DNA of 64,000 nucleotides from Streptomyces sp. HUAS MG91. GTDB taxonomy: Bacteria; Actinomycetota; Actinomycetes; Streptomycetales; Streptomycetaceae. Location: NCBI RefSeq assembly GCF_040529335.1, contig NZ_CP159534.1, forward strand, positions 1,674,001-1,738,000. The letters run 5' to 3'. Shown piece by piece: positions 23,561 to 31,788 of this stretch. Below the pieces are notes generated by a model. The model searched no databases. It had not been told where the DNA came from and saw nothing but the letters and a program-made list of their open reading frames with translations. The number at the start of each line of letters is the position of its first letter. Position 1 is the stretch's first letter. Made by a program: the position numbers and the translations under genes.

Positions 23561-25629
23561 TCCGTCACCTCCCCCAAAAGCTCCCAGATCTCTGTCTCAA
23601 GCGACTTCAGCTCCGCGTCGATCACTGACAGTGGGCGTGGTGGCTCATACACATAGAAGTGGCGCGTGAACGGGATTTCGTAGCCGATCTTGGAGCGTTC
23701 GTTCAGTTTGGTCTTCGGGTTCTTGGTCTCGGCGATCCATGCGTCTTCGACATGCGGCGTGACTTCTTCCGCCAGGTAGTCGTCGATGTCCTGGTCCATC
23801 GGGACGTTCTCCGCGTCGCGGAGGTCAGGGTCGTGCTCGATCTGATTCTTCTTCGCGTTCGCGTACTGAACCTCGCCCTTTGGGTCGCGTACGCCAACCG
23901 CCTCCCGGAGTGCCTTCTGGACCGGCGCGCTCGACGGCCAGATCAGGCCGGCCGAGGTGACGGCCTTGTGCAAGGCGTCCCAGGCTTCGGCCTTGGTATG
24001 CCAGATCTGTCCGGTCAGGGGTTGCAGGGCTGCTACGAACGCGGCCTGCCGCTTGGCCACCTCTGCCGCGTCCATCGTCTTGTCGCCGAGGACTTTCTGG
24101 AGCGCCGCCGACGCGGACAGTGCTGTGAGTGTGTCCTCCGTGACCTCGAAGCGGAGCTTCAGCGGGCGGTCGACTGTGATGCGCTGGTAGCCGAATGCCT
24201 CATTACGGAGGATCTTGACTTTTGCGTGCTGCGGATGGAACTCGTCCTGCGCGATGTGTTCCGCGTCGCGGTAGATCGCGCAGATGCCAGCGATCTGCTC
24301 ATCGGCGATCTCCTTACGTTTCTCGCCGAGGGACTTGCGCCGCTTCACCCACTCCCCGCGGGCGTCGATCATGACGACCTTGCCCTTGCGGTGCGCGGGC
24401 TTGCGGTTGCTGAGGATCCAGAAGTACGTCGAGATGCCGGTGTTGTAGAAGAGCTGGTCGGGGAGGCCGACGATGGTCTCTAGGTAGTCGTTCTCCAGGA
24501 TCCAGCGGCGGATCTCCGACTCGCCGGAGCCAGCGCTGCCGGTGAAGAGCGGCGAGCCGTTGAAGACGATGGCGATGCGGGAGCCGCCGATCTCGTCCCC
24601 GCTCTCGTCCTTCTTCAAGGGTTGCATCTTGTGGAGCATGTGCTGGAGGAAGAGGAAGGAACCGTCGTTGATGCGAGGGAGGCCCGCCCCGAAGCGGCCG
24701 GCGAAGCCGAGGCCTTCATGCTCCTCGCGGACAGCTTTCTCCGACTTCCTCCATTCGACGCCGAACGGCGGGTTGGCCAGCATGTAGCTGAACCGGCGGT
24801 CCTCGTGCCAGTCGCGGGTGAAGGTGTTGCCGAACCGGATGTTCTCGGCCTTGTGCCCCTTAAGGAGCATGTCGGAGCGGCAGATCGCGTACGACTCGGC
24901 ATTGATTTCCTGACCGAACAGGTTGATGCGTGCGCCGGGCTTGATCTTCCTGATGTGTTCCTCGGCCGCGGCGAGCATGCCGCCGGTGCCGCAGGCCGGG
25001 TCCAGGATGTCGAGGACCGCCCCGGGCTTGCGGATGCGTGCCTCGTCGGGACCGAGCAGCAGCTCGACCATCAGCTTGACCACTTCGCGCGGGGTGAAGT
25101 GTTCACCGGCCGTCTCGTTGGAGGCGTCCGCGAACTTGCGGATCAGCTCTTCGAAGACGTAGCCCATGTCGTGGTTGCTGACCTTCTCGGGGCTGAGGTC
25201 GATTGCCGCGAACTCCTGGACCACCAGGTACAGCAGATCGGCGTCTTTGAGGCGCTCGATCTGGATGTGGAAGTCGTAGCGGTCGATGATCTCGGTGACT
25301 TCGCTGGAGAAGCCGCGGATGTAGTCCTTGAGGTTGGCGTAGACGTTCTTGTCGTCGCTGCCGATGGTCTCGAAGTTCTGCTTCGAGGTGTTGTAGAACG
25401 GCAGCCCCGAGATGCCAAGCAGCAGCCCATCCTTCTTCTCGCCGGCGTACGAGGCGTCCCGGTCCCGCACCGCCTGGCGGGTTCCCTTTGCCTCCATCAC
25501 GCAGTCGAACCGGCGAAGTACCGTGAGCGGCAGGATGACCTTGGCGTACTCCGAGCGTTTGTAGTCGCCCCGCAGCAAGTCGGCCACCGACCAGATGAAG
25601 TCGGCAAGTTCCTGGTTGGTGTTGCTCAC
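23557..25629 (-). CDS. hsdM: type I restriction methylase subunit M
   Basis: A 690-residue N6-adenine methylase. The N-terminal HsdM helical domain (NQELADFIWSVADLLRGDYK) is followed by the catalytic domain, with motif I DPACGTGG near 208 and motif IV NPPFGVEW near 280, both intact. The C-terminal tail (about 480-690) is long and helical, with KSEYQ-like VEDAWI...IGYEIPFTRHFYVYEPPRP, typical of the class with long C-terminal extensions. It overlaps the upstream methylase-like gene and the downstream hsdS by 4 bp each. It methylates host DNA with HsdS and forms the restriction complex with HsdR. Confidence 0.95.
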   Translation of the reverse strand: MSNTNQELADFIWSVADLLRGDYKRSEYAKVILPLTVLRRFDCVMEAKGTRQAVRDRDASYAGEKKDGLLLGISGLPFYNTSKQNFETIGSDDKNVYANLKDYIRGFSSEVTEIIDRYDFHIQIERLKDADLLYLVVQEFAAIDLSPEKVSNHDMGYVFEELIRKFADASNETAGEHFTPREVVKLMVELLLGPDEARIRKPGAVLDILDPACGTGGMLAAAEEHIRKIKPGARINLFGQEINAESYAICRSDMLLKGHKAENIRFGNTFTRDWHEDRRFSYMLANPPFGVEWRKSEKAVREEHEGLGFAGRFGAGLPRINDGSFLFLQHMLHKMQPLKKDESGDEIGGSRIAIVFNGSPLFTGSAGSGESEIRRWILENDYLETIVGLPDQLFYNTGISTYFWILSNRKPAHRKGKVVMIDARGEWVKRRKSLGEKRKEIADEQIAGICAIYRDAEHIAQDEFHPQHAKVKILRNEAFGYQRITVDRPLKLRFEVTEDTLTALSASAALQKVLGDKTMDAAEVAKRQAAFVAALQPLTGQIWHTKAEAWDALHKAVTSAGLIWPSSAPVQKALREAVGVRDPKGEVQYANAKKNQIEHDPDLRDAENVPMDQDIDDYLAEEVTPHVEDAWIAETKNPKTKLNERSKIGYEIPFTRHFYVYEPPRPLSVIDAELKSLETEIWELLGEVTE

Positions 25630-27332
25630 TCGGCACCTTCTCGTGTCGCTCTATGTGGTGGCATGGCGTGGGGATGCTCCGTTGCGGCCGTCCGGGGCGG
25701 CCCCAGGGCTCCGTTGGTCAGTCCGTCGTGGGCCAGGCGCGCGGCTTGGTCGCCCATCCTGGCAATTTCCTTGAGCCTTCGCTCGAACTCGCCCAAGTCG
25801 CGGAAGGCCAGTCCGTACCGGCGCTGCTGCGCGATGTCCATCTGGGGCAGCTGGGCGCTGCGGAGTTCTGCCCTGTGAGTGCCGGTGGCCGAGGTATTGC
25901 GGCGCGTGTTGCCCGCGCTGCGGAGGAACCCTCGCAGGTAGTCCGTGTCGAGCTGGTCGCTCACGGATGACGCCTCGCCGTCCTCCGTGCGGACCAGGCC
26001 CGCCTGGACCAGGTCGCCGACCCCCACCGAGGCGATCTCGTCCAGGGATCCCGCTCCAGGTCCCGGTGGTAGCGCGGGCAGCAACTCGGCCAGTTGTCGT
26101 AGCTTTTGTTCGAGTGAGGCGCGGAGGGCCGTGTATTCGGATGGGTAGTCGGGTTGGGCCGCAGTCACGTACGCGGACGGGCTAAGGTCCACCTCTTCGT
26201 GGATGAGGTCGATCAACGGTACGTGTGCGATCTGGTCCGGGGTCGGTTCCAGGGGGCCGTCCGGATCGTTCGCCGTGAGGTCGATCATGCGGACAGACCG
26301 GACCTCTTCGCCCGGTGTCCCTGGCCGGCGCAATTCCCACAGGTGGAGCGGCAGGTTGTGACTGGTCGCGAATCCCGACGGCAGGGAGATGACCGAGGAG
26401 AGGGCCCCCCTGCGTACCAGCTCCGCTCGGATCCGGCGGCCGCTCCTGCGGTATGCGGCGGACGGGGCGAGAGCGATGAGAGCACGGCCGCCGGGAGCGG
26501 TGTGAAAGTAGCAGTGCTGGAGCCAGGCCAGATCGCCCTCCGCGCGCGGGGGTGCACCCAGCTCCCAGCGCGGGTCGAGCAGGAGCTCTTCACGGCCCCA
26601 GTCGGTCTGGCCCAACGGCGGTTCACAGACAACGAGCTGGGCCCGGAGGTGGGGGTGCCGGTCGTCCCGGAGTGAGTCTCCGGCTTCGATCCGGACGGTG
26701 CGAGAGCCGCCGAGCCGCGCTCTTAGCTCGGCCAGCCTCACTAGTCCAGGGCTGATCTCCTGGCCGGTGTGGACGGCAGACGTCTGCCCGGCAACCGCGA
26801 GCAGGAGCGATCCCGTCCCGCAGGCCGGGTCGTAGACGGGTCCCTCGGTCGTCCCCGCGAAGTGGACGAAGGCCCGGATGAGGCGAGGAGACGTAATCGC
26901 CTGCACACCGCTGCGGCCTGCCGAGGTGAGGAGCCGGGTGAGCAGGTCCTCGAAGAGTTGCGAGGAAGCGCGTTCGGAGGCCAGTCGGTCCACGGCTTCA
27001 CGGATCGGGTCCGGGAGGGCCGTGGTGGTCTCGCCCGTCAGATGGGAGCCGGTGTCCACGAGCGCGGCCGTCATGTCGTCGCCGTACGCAGCGCGCAGGG
27101 CTTGCCAGAGAGCGACCTCCGCCGAGACTCCTCGGCCCTTGCGCTGTCCCGCCAGCCATGCCTCGACCTCGGCCAAGGAGAAGAGCGGGCTTGCCGCCGT
27201 GCCACCGCTGGGGGCCGGGAAGTCGTCGTGTCGACGTCGCCAATTGGCGACTGCGGCTCGCGTGACACCGGCGAGCCGGGCGATCTGGGCTGCGGTGACG
27301 ACTGGCTCTGCAGCGGATCCTTCGTCCTGCAT
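25626..27332 (-). CDS. HTH, N6-methylase-like and partial specificity domain fusion with altered catalytic motif
   Basis: A 568-residue protein, first gene of the restriction operon. Residues about 13-62 are a MerR-like helix-turn-helix (AAQIARLAGVTRAAVANWRRR...FSLAEVEAWL). The methylase core has motif I DPACGTGS at 168-175, but motif IV, normally NPPY/F, reads Glu237-P-P-L in VVCEPPLGQ, so transfer activity is doubtful although SAM binding looks possible. The C-terminal 90 residues (RAELRSAQLPQMDIAQQRRYGLAFRDL...) look like the last part of an HsdS half. ATG 27332 lacks a ribosome site; GTG 27356 with a nearby GAGG is an alternative (576 residues). It overlaps hsdM by 4 bp. It may be a regulatory pseudo-methylase; homologues seem frequent in Streptomyces. 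Confidence 0.75.
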   Translation of the reverse strand: MQDEGSAAEPVVTAAQIARLAGVTRAAVANWRRRHDDFPAPSGGTAASPLFSLAEVEAWLAGQRKGRGVSAEVALWQALRAAYGDDMTAALVDTGSHLTGETTTALPDPIREAVDRLASERASSQLFEDLLTRLLTSAGRSGVQAITSPRLIRAFVHFAGTTEGPVYDPACGTGSLLLAVAGQTSAVHTGQEISPGLVRLAELRARLGGSRTVRIEAGDSLRDDRHPHLRAQLVVCEPPLGQTDWGREELLLDPRWELGAPPRAEGDLAWLQHCYFHTAPGGRALIALAPSAAYRRSGRRIRAELVRRGALSSVISLPSGFATSHNLPLHLWELRRPGTPGEEVRSVRMIDLTANDPDGPLEPTPDQIAHVPLIDLIHEEVDLSPSAYVTAAQPDYPSEYTALRASLEQKLRQLAELLPALPPGPGAGSLDEIASVGVGDLVQAGLVRTEDGEASSVSDQLDTDYLRGFLRSAGNTRRNTSATGTHRAELRSAQLPQMDIAQQRRYGLAFRDLGEFERRLKEIARMGDQAARLAHDGLTNGALGPPRTAATEHPHAMPPHRATREGAE

Positions 27333-27356
27333 GGCGGCAACAGTACACGAAAGCAC

Positions 27357-27650
27357 ATGCCTCAGAATCCGTGAGCGCGTTTACAGTGCTAACGGGCTAG
27401 TGTCACTCTCCTTGTGGCTGCTGTGGTGAGCTCCCGCTACCGGCGTCTTAGCCGCATGCCTCGATCCCGTGCATCGCATATGGAGGGCCTGCGCTGAACC
27501 GAAGAGTCACACACTCCCTGGGTGATCCGGATGGGCGGGTCCATGCGCACGCAACTATTCGGGGAGTGATCTATGCGCCGCCGGGAACTGCCTGAACGAT
27601 TCGGACTATCGTCCCTGGTCAACGCAATTCGTGAACGACCCACCACAGAG
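27357..27650. other. intergenic region at the right edge of the defence block
   Basis: About 290 bp upstream of the restriction operon and downstream of the ROK repressor gene. It must hold the operon promoter, reading left. A short rightward frame starting at ATG 27573 (MRRRELPERFGLSS) runs into the terminator hairpin and then antisense of the ROK gene; I do not consider it a gene. I see no repeat of the tRNA-Leu 3' end here. Confidence 0.4.
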
Positions 27651-27680
27651 AAAAGCCCCTCTTCGAGGGGCTTTCTTCGT
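27651..27680. terminator. terminator of the ROK/ABC transporter operon
   Basis: An AAAGCCCCT/AGGGGCTTT stem with a TTCG-type loop, flanked by A-rich and T-rich sequence on either side, lies 12 bp past the ROK repressor stop codon. It is a classical intrinsic terminator that can work in both directions. Confidence 0.85.
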
Positions 27681-27691
27681 TTTTCACTTCG

Positions 27692-28882
27692 TCAATGGGT
27701 CTGCGCGATGCCGGTGCGCCGGTCGAAGACCAGGGGCCGGGCCGCGCGCAGGGCGGTGGTGAGGGCGCCCAGGAGGACCGCGTCGTCGCCCGCCGTGCCC
27801 GCCTCGACGCGGGGGCGCAGCGGGGTGAGGCGGTGCAGGGTGTCGGTGACGGTGGTCAGGAGCAGGTCGGCGCCGCCGCCCACTCCCCCGCCGAGGATCA
27901 CCAGGTCGGGGTCGAGGACGGCGGTGACGGTGGCGACGGCGAGGGCGAGCCGTTCGCCTTCCTGGCGTACGGCGTCCAGGGCGGCCGGGTCGCCGGTGCG
28001 GGCGGCGTCGAAGACGCGCTTGGCCGTCAGCGGTCCCGTCAGGCCGCGGTCGCGGGCCGCCCGGACGACGGCGTCGGCGGAGACCGCGTCCTCCAGGAGG
28101 CCGCGCCGGGGTGCGCTGCCGGAGCGCGGGACGCCGTCGAGCGGGAGGAAGCCGATCTCGCCGGCGGCGCCGTGCGCGCCGAGGAAGAGTTCGCCGTCGG
28201 CGACGACGCCCATGCCGAGGCCGGTGCCCACGAGGACGTAGACGAAGAGGCGGCTGCCCGCGCCCGCGCCGAAGGTGTACTCGCCGAGCGCGGCCAGGTT
28301 GGCGTCGTTGTGGACGGACAGCGGGGTGCCCAGGCGGTCGCGCATGCGTTCCACGAGGCCGGGGCGGCCCCAGCCGGGCAGGTTGACGGCGTAGCGGACG
28401 CGGCCGGTGTGCCGGTCGAAGACGCCGGGGGTGCCGACGGCGGTGTGCACGATGGCGTCGGGCGTCAGCTCTGCTTCGGATATCGCTTGCTGGGCGCAGG
28501 CGAGGGCGGCCGCGGCGACGGCGGTGGCGCTGCGGCCGCGGTTGCGCGTCTCGGTGCGGGCGACGACGGTGCCGGCGAGGTCGGCGACGACGGTGCGCAG
28601 CCGGGCCCGGCCGATGTCGATGCCGAGGACGTGTCCGGCGCGCGGGTCGGGCTCGTACAGGACGGCGACGCGGCCGCGGCTGCCCGCGTGGGTGCCGGCC
28701 TCGCGGACCAGGCCCCCGCGTTCCAGCGCGGCGAGGGCGGAGGAGACGGTGGGCTTGGACAGGCCGCTGGCGCGGGCGAGCTGGGCCCGGGAGGCCGGGC
28801 CCGAGGTGCGTAAGCGTTCCAGGAGCAGCCATTCGTTGTTGCTGCGCAGGCGCTGCCGGTTCCAGGCGGGGGGTGTCGTCAC
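27692..28882 (-). CDS. ROK family transcriptional repressor
   Basis: A 396-residue protein. An N-terminal winged helix (about 8-70: ERLRTSGPASRAQLARASGLSKPTVSSALAALERGGLV) is followed by a ROK sugar-binding core. The phosphate-binding loop reads DIGRARLR instead of DxGGT, so it is a repressor rather than a kinase, while the sugar-binding HNDANLAALGEY and GxxGEIGF segments are kept. It is the last gene of the seven-gene operon and overlaps the preceding ATPase gene by 4 bp (GTGA). It probably senses the imported sugar or its phosphate and represses its own operon; the palindrome at 35346-35357 is a candidate operator. GTG 28882 has GGGAG upstream. Confidence 0.88.
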   Translation of the reverse strand: MTTPPAWNRQRLRSNNEWLLLERLRTSGPASRAQLARASGLSKPTVSSALAALERGGLVREAGTHAGSRGRVAVLYEPDPRAGHVLGIDIGRARLRTVVADLAGTVVARTETRNRGRSATAVAAAALACAQQAISEAELTPDAIVHTAVGTPGVFDRHTGRVRYAVNLPGWGRPGLVERMRDRLGTPLSVHNDANLAALGEYTFGAGAGSRLFVYVLVGTGLGMGVVADGELFLGAHGAAGEIGFLPLDGVPRSGSAPRRGLLEDAVSADAVVRAARDRGLTGPLTAKRVFDAARTGDPAALDAVRQEGERLALAVATVTAVLDPDLVILGGGVGGGADLLLTTVTDTLHRLTPLRPRVEAGTAGDDAVLLGALTTALRAARPLVFDRRTGIAQTH

Positions 28883-29859
28883 GCGTCGGCTCCCGGGGCG
28901 GTGACGTGGCAGGCGGCGGTGTGGGCCTCGGCGACCGGCTCCAGGCGCGGGGTGACCCGGCCGCACACCTCGGTGGCGAGCGGGCAGCGGGCGCGGAAGC
29001 GGCAGCCGGGGGTGGGGTCGATGACGACGGGCGGGTCGGACTTGGCGGTCGCGGCGTCGACGTCGAGGGGGGCGCGGGGGTCGGGCACGGCGGACAGGAG
29101 GAGGTCGGTGTAGGGGTGGCGGGGGTGGGCGAGGACCTCTTCGGTGGGTCCGGTCTCGACGATGTGGCCGCCGTACATGACGGCGACGCGGTCGGAGAGG
29201 TAGCGGGCGCTCGCGATGTCGTGGGTGATGTAGAGGATCGAGACGTTCTCGGTCTCGCGCAGTCCGGCCATGACGTTGAGCAGGCCGATGCGGATGGAGA
29301 CGTCGAGCATGGAGACGGGTTCGTCGGCGAGGATGAGGCGCGGGCGGTGGGCGAGGGCCTGGGCGAAGCCGATGCGCTGGCGCTGGCCGCCGGATAGTTC
29401 GTGGGGGAAGCGGCCGAGGACGTCGGGGGCGAGGCCGACCGCCTCGGTGACGCGCTCGGCCTCCGTCTGCCGTTCGGCGCGGGTGAGCCGGGGCTGGTGC
29501 AGGGTGATGCCGCGCAGGATGCCGTGGGAGACGCGGTAGGCCGGGTTGAGGGCGGAGAAGGGGTCCTGGAAGACCATGGGGACGGCGCCCCGGTAGGCGA
29601 GTTGGGCGCGGCGGCCGCGTTGCTCGCTCAACGGCTTTCCCTCGTAACGGATCTCGCCGCGGGTCGGGCGGTGCACCTGGGCGACGAGCCGGGCGAGGGT
29701 GGACTTGCCGCTGCCGCTCTCGCCGACGAGGGCGAGGATCTCCCGCTCCCCGACGGCGAGGTCGACGTCGTCCACGGCGTGCAGGGCGCGCCGGCTCAGT
29801 CCGGTGCCGACCTTGAAGTGGCGGGTGACACCGCGCAGTTCGAGCAGCGGGGTCGTCAT
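28879..29859 (-). CDS. DppF/OppF-type ABC transporter ATPase
   Basis: A 326-residue ATPase. It has Walker A GESGSGKST near 47, the LSGGQRQR signature, Walker B LILADEPVSMLD, the switch His in YITHD, and the C-terminal oligopeptide/dipeptide transporter extension with a Cys cluster (CRFRARCPLATEVC) that binds an iron-sulfur cluster in this family. ATG 29859 follows GGAGG and overlaps the upstream ATPase gene by 4 bp. It pairs with the DppD-type ATPase to power the Dpp-like importer of this operon. Confidence 0.93.
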   Translation of the reverse strand: MTTPLLELRGVTRHFKVGTGLSRRALHAVDDVDLAVGEREILALVGESGSGKSTLARLVAQVHRPTRGEIRYEGKPLSEQRGRRAQLAYRGAVPMVFQDPFSALNPAYRVSHGILRGITLHQPRLTRAERQTEAERVTEAVGLAPDVLGRFPHELSGGQRQRIGFAQALAHRPRLILADEPVSMLDVSIRIGLLNVMAGLRETENVSILYITHDIASARYLSDRVAVMYGGHIVETGPTEEVLAHPRHPYTDLLLSAVPDPRAPLDVDAATAKSDPPVVIDPTPGCRFRARCPLATEVCGRVTPRLEPVAEAHTAACHVTAPGADA

Positions 29860-30842
29860 CGGGAGACCTCCGTGGGGGCGGTCGGCGCGTGCAGCAGGCA
29901 GCGGGCGTGGGCGTCGCCGACGGGGTACAGGCCGGGCTCCTTCTCGTGGCACTGCTGCTGCACGAGGGGGCAGCGCGGGGTGAAGCGGCAGCCGGGCGGC
30001 GGTGCGGCGAGGTCGGGCGGGCTGCCGGGGATGCCCTTCAGCGGGACGCGCGGGCCGCGGATCGAGGGGAACGCCTCCAGCAGGCCCCGGCTGTAGGGGT
30101 GGGCGGGGTGGTCGAAGACGCTGCGGGTGGGGCCGGTCTCGACGACCTGGCCCGCGTACATGACGAGGAGCCGGTCGGAGAAGTGGCTCACCAGGGACAT
30201 GTCGTGGGTGACGAACAGGACGGCGAACCCGAGGAGTTGCTGAAGCTCCTTGATCTGCACCATGAGGGAGCGCTGGGCGACGACGTCGAGCGCGGAGGTC
30301 GGTTCGTCCATGACGACGAGGTCCGGGGTGAGCAGCAGGGCCATGGCGATCATGGCGCGCTGGCGCATGCCGCCGGAGAGCTGGTGCGGGTAGCTGCGCA
30401 GGTGGACCGGGTCGATGCCGACGAGGTCGAGGACCTCGGCGGAGCGGGCGCGGATCTCCTCGTCGGTGTACGCGCCGTGGGCGGCCATGGCGTCCCGGTA
30501 CTGGGCGGCGAGGGTGGCCACCGGGTTGAGGGCGTTCATGGCGGACTGCAGGACGACGGAGTAGTCGCGCCAGCGCAGGTGGTTCAGTTCGCGTTCGGAG
30601 AGGGTGACGAGGTTCGTGCCCTGGAAGTGGACGGCGCCGCCGGTGATGCGGGCGGGCGGGTTGAGCAGGCCGGTGACGGCGAACAGGAGGGTCGACTTGC
30701 CGCATCCGGACTCGCCGACGACGGCGGTGAACTCGCCCGGCGCCACCGTGAGTTGGACGTGGTCGACGGCGACGACCGGGCCGTTACCGGTGTCGTGGGC
30801 GACGGTCAGGTCGTGGACGTCGAGCAGGGGTTGCTCAGGCAT
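29856..30842 (-). CDS. DppD/OppD-type ABC transporter ATPase
   Basis: A 328-residue ATPase with Walker [10 protein letters not shown], the LSGGMRQRA signature, Walker [18 protein letters not shown], and the C-terminal oligopeptide transporter domain with [14 protein letters not shown]. Its start overlaps the permease stop by 8 bp. In family-5 importers, two different ATPases of this pair form a heterodimer under the two permeases. Both are intact here. Confidence 0.93.
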   Translation of the reverse strand: MPEQPLLDVHDLTVAHDTGNGPVVAVDHVQLTVAPGEFTAVVGESGCGKSTLLFAVTGLLNPPARITGGAVHFQGTNLVTLSERELNHLRWRDYSVVLQSAMNALNPVATLAAQYRDAMAAHGAYTDEEIRARSAEVLDLVGIDPVHLRSYPHQLSGGMRQRAMIAMALLLTPDLVVMDEPTSALDVVAQRSLMVQIKELQQLLGFAVLFVTHDMSLVSHFSDRLLVMYAGQVVETGPTRSVFDHPAHPYSRGLLEAFPSIRGPRVPLKGIPGSPPDLAAPPPGCRFTPRCPLVQQQCHEKEPGLYPVGDAHARCLLHAPTAPTEVSR

Positions 30843-31788
30843 GCCGCCTCCTTCGTACGGGCCGCAGGGCCGGGTTGCCGATCTCGTCGAAGGCGTAGTT
30901 GATGAGGGCGAAGGAGACGCCGAGCAGCGCGACGCACAGGCCGGGGGCGATCGACCACAGCGGGGTGCCGGTCTGGAGGGCCTGCTGGTTCTGGGCCCAG
31001 TAGAGCATCGTGCCCCAGCTCTGCGAGTTCGGGTCGCCGAGACCGAGGAACTGCAGTCCGGCCGCGCTGAGGACCGCGTACAGGGCGGCGCCGAGGAAGT
31101 TGGCGACGATGAGCGAGGTCATGGTCGGCAGGACCTCGCGGACGATGATGTACGAGCGTCGCTCGCCGCGCACCCGGGCCGATTCCAGGAAGTCGCGGTG
31201 GCGCAGGGACAGGGCCTGGGCGCGCATCTGGTTGGCGCCGTAGGACCAGCCGGTGAGGACGAGGACGGTGAGGATGACGGTGAGGGAGCCCTTGCCCGCG
31301 TACTTGGCCAGGATGATCACCAGGGGGAACGCGGGGATGACCAGGACGACGTTGGTGAGCAGGGAGAGCAGGTCGTCGGCGAGGCCGCCGAGGTAGGCGG
31401 CGGAGACGCCGATGAGGACGGACAGGACGGTGGCGAGCGCGCCCGCGACGACCGCGATGATCAGTGATTCGCGGGTGCCGTAGATCAGTTGGGAGTAGAT
31501 GTCCTGACCCAGGGCCGTGGTGCCGAGGAGATGGGCGGTGGAGGGGTCGAGGCGGGGGGTGTAGGTCGCTTCGTCGGGGTGGTGGATCGTGGTGAACAGG
31601 CCGGGAAACGCGGCGATCAGTGTGAACGCCAGCAGGATCACCGTGCCGGTGAGTGCCTTCCTGTTGCCTCGGATCGCTCGCCATAGGCCCGCGCCCCGGC
31701 TGCCGGGTACCGCTTTCGTCGTGGTTGCTCGCGCCCCGCGGCGGAGCCGCACATTGACAGGGCCCCGCGCCCCTGTCGGGGCGCTCAT
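30835..31788 (-). CDS. DppC-type permease with repeat-derived N-terminus
   Basis: A 317-residue inner permease subunit. After a 30-residue soluble leader come about six membrane helices, starting LTGTVILLAFTLIAAFPGLF, with an OppC-type N-terminal region (STAHLLGTTALGQDIYSQLIYG) and the EAA-like loop SARVRGERRSYIIVREVLP facing the ATPases. Residues 2-24 (SAPTGARGPVNVRLRRG and on) are encoded by a Streptomyces-type GC-rich repeat (31717-31782), so the N-terminus is probably an accretion. ATG 31788 overlaps the DppB-type stop by 4 bp; without it no other good start precedes the first helix. Confidence 0.9.
   Translation of the reverse strand: MSAPTGARGPVNVRLRRGARATTTKAVPGSRGAGLWRAIRGNRKALTGTVILLAFTLIAAFPGLFTTIHHPDEATYTPRLDPSTAHLLGTTALGQDIYSQLIYGTRESLIIAVVAGALATVLSVLIGVSAAYLGGLADDLLSLLTNVVLVIPAFPLVIILAKYAGKGSLTVILTVLVLTGWSYGANQMRAQALSLRHRDFLESARVRGERRSYIIVREVLPTMTSLIVANFLGAALYAVLSAAGLQFLGLGDPNSQSWGTMLYWAQNQQALQTGTPLWSIAPGLCVALLGVSFALINYAFDEIGNPALRPVRRRRHA
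31717..31782. repeat. Streptomyces-type GC-rich repeat inside the dppC-like gene
   Basis: Read on the minus strand, the segment has GCCCCGACAGGGGC (a small hairpin), then GCGCGGGG, GCGGCTCCGCCGCGGGGCGCG and CCACGACGA. The same building blocks (AGGGGCGCGGGG and CCACGACGA) occur at 63632-63666, and I recognise the pattern from many Streptomyces intergenic regions. Here it lies in frame within the first 24 codons of the permease gene. Confidence 0.6.

Noticed and set aside
4897..27690. Site-specific integration of the whole accessory block at tRNA-Leu with a duplicated tRNA 3' end
   Set aside because: I looked for a repeat of the tRNA 3' portion in the 27333-27691 region and elsewhere and saw none. 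The recombinase is also degenerate. The tRNA is only a landmark here.
27573..28241. Rightward small gene at the edge of the defence block
   Set aside because: Only the first 25 codons lie outside the terminator and the antisense of the ROK gene; no ribosome site.
28879..30705. 608-codon version of the DppF-type gene
   Set aside because: The first 280 codons are out-of-frame readings of the DppD gene. ATG 29859 with GGAGG and a 4-bp overlap is the true start.
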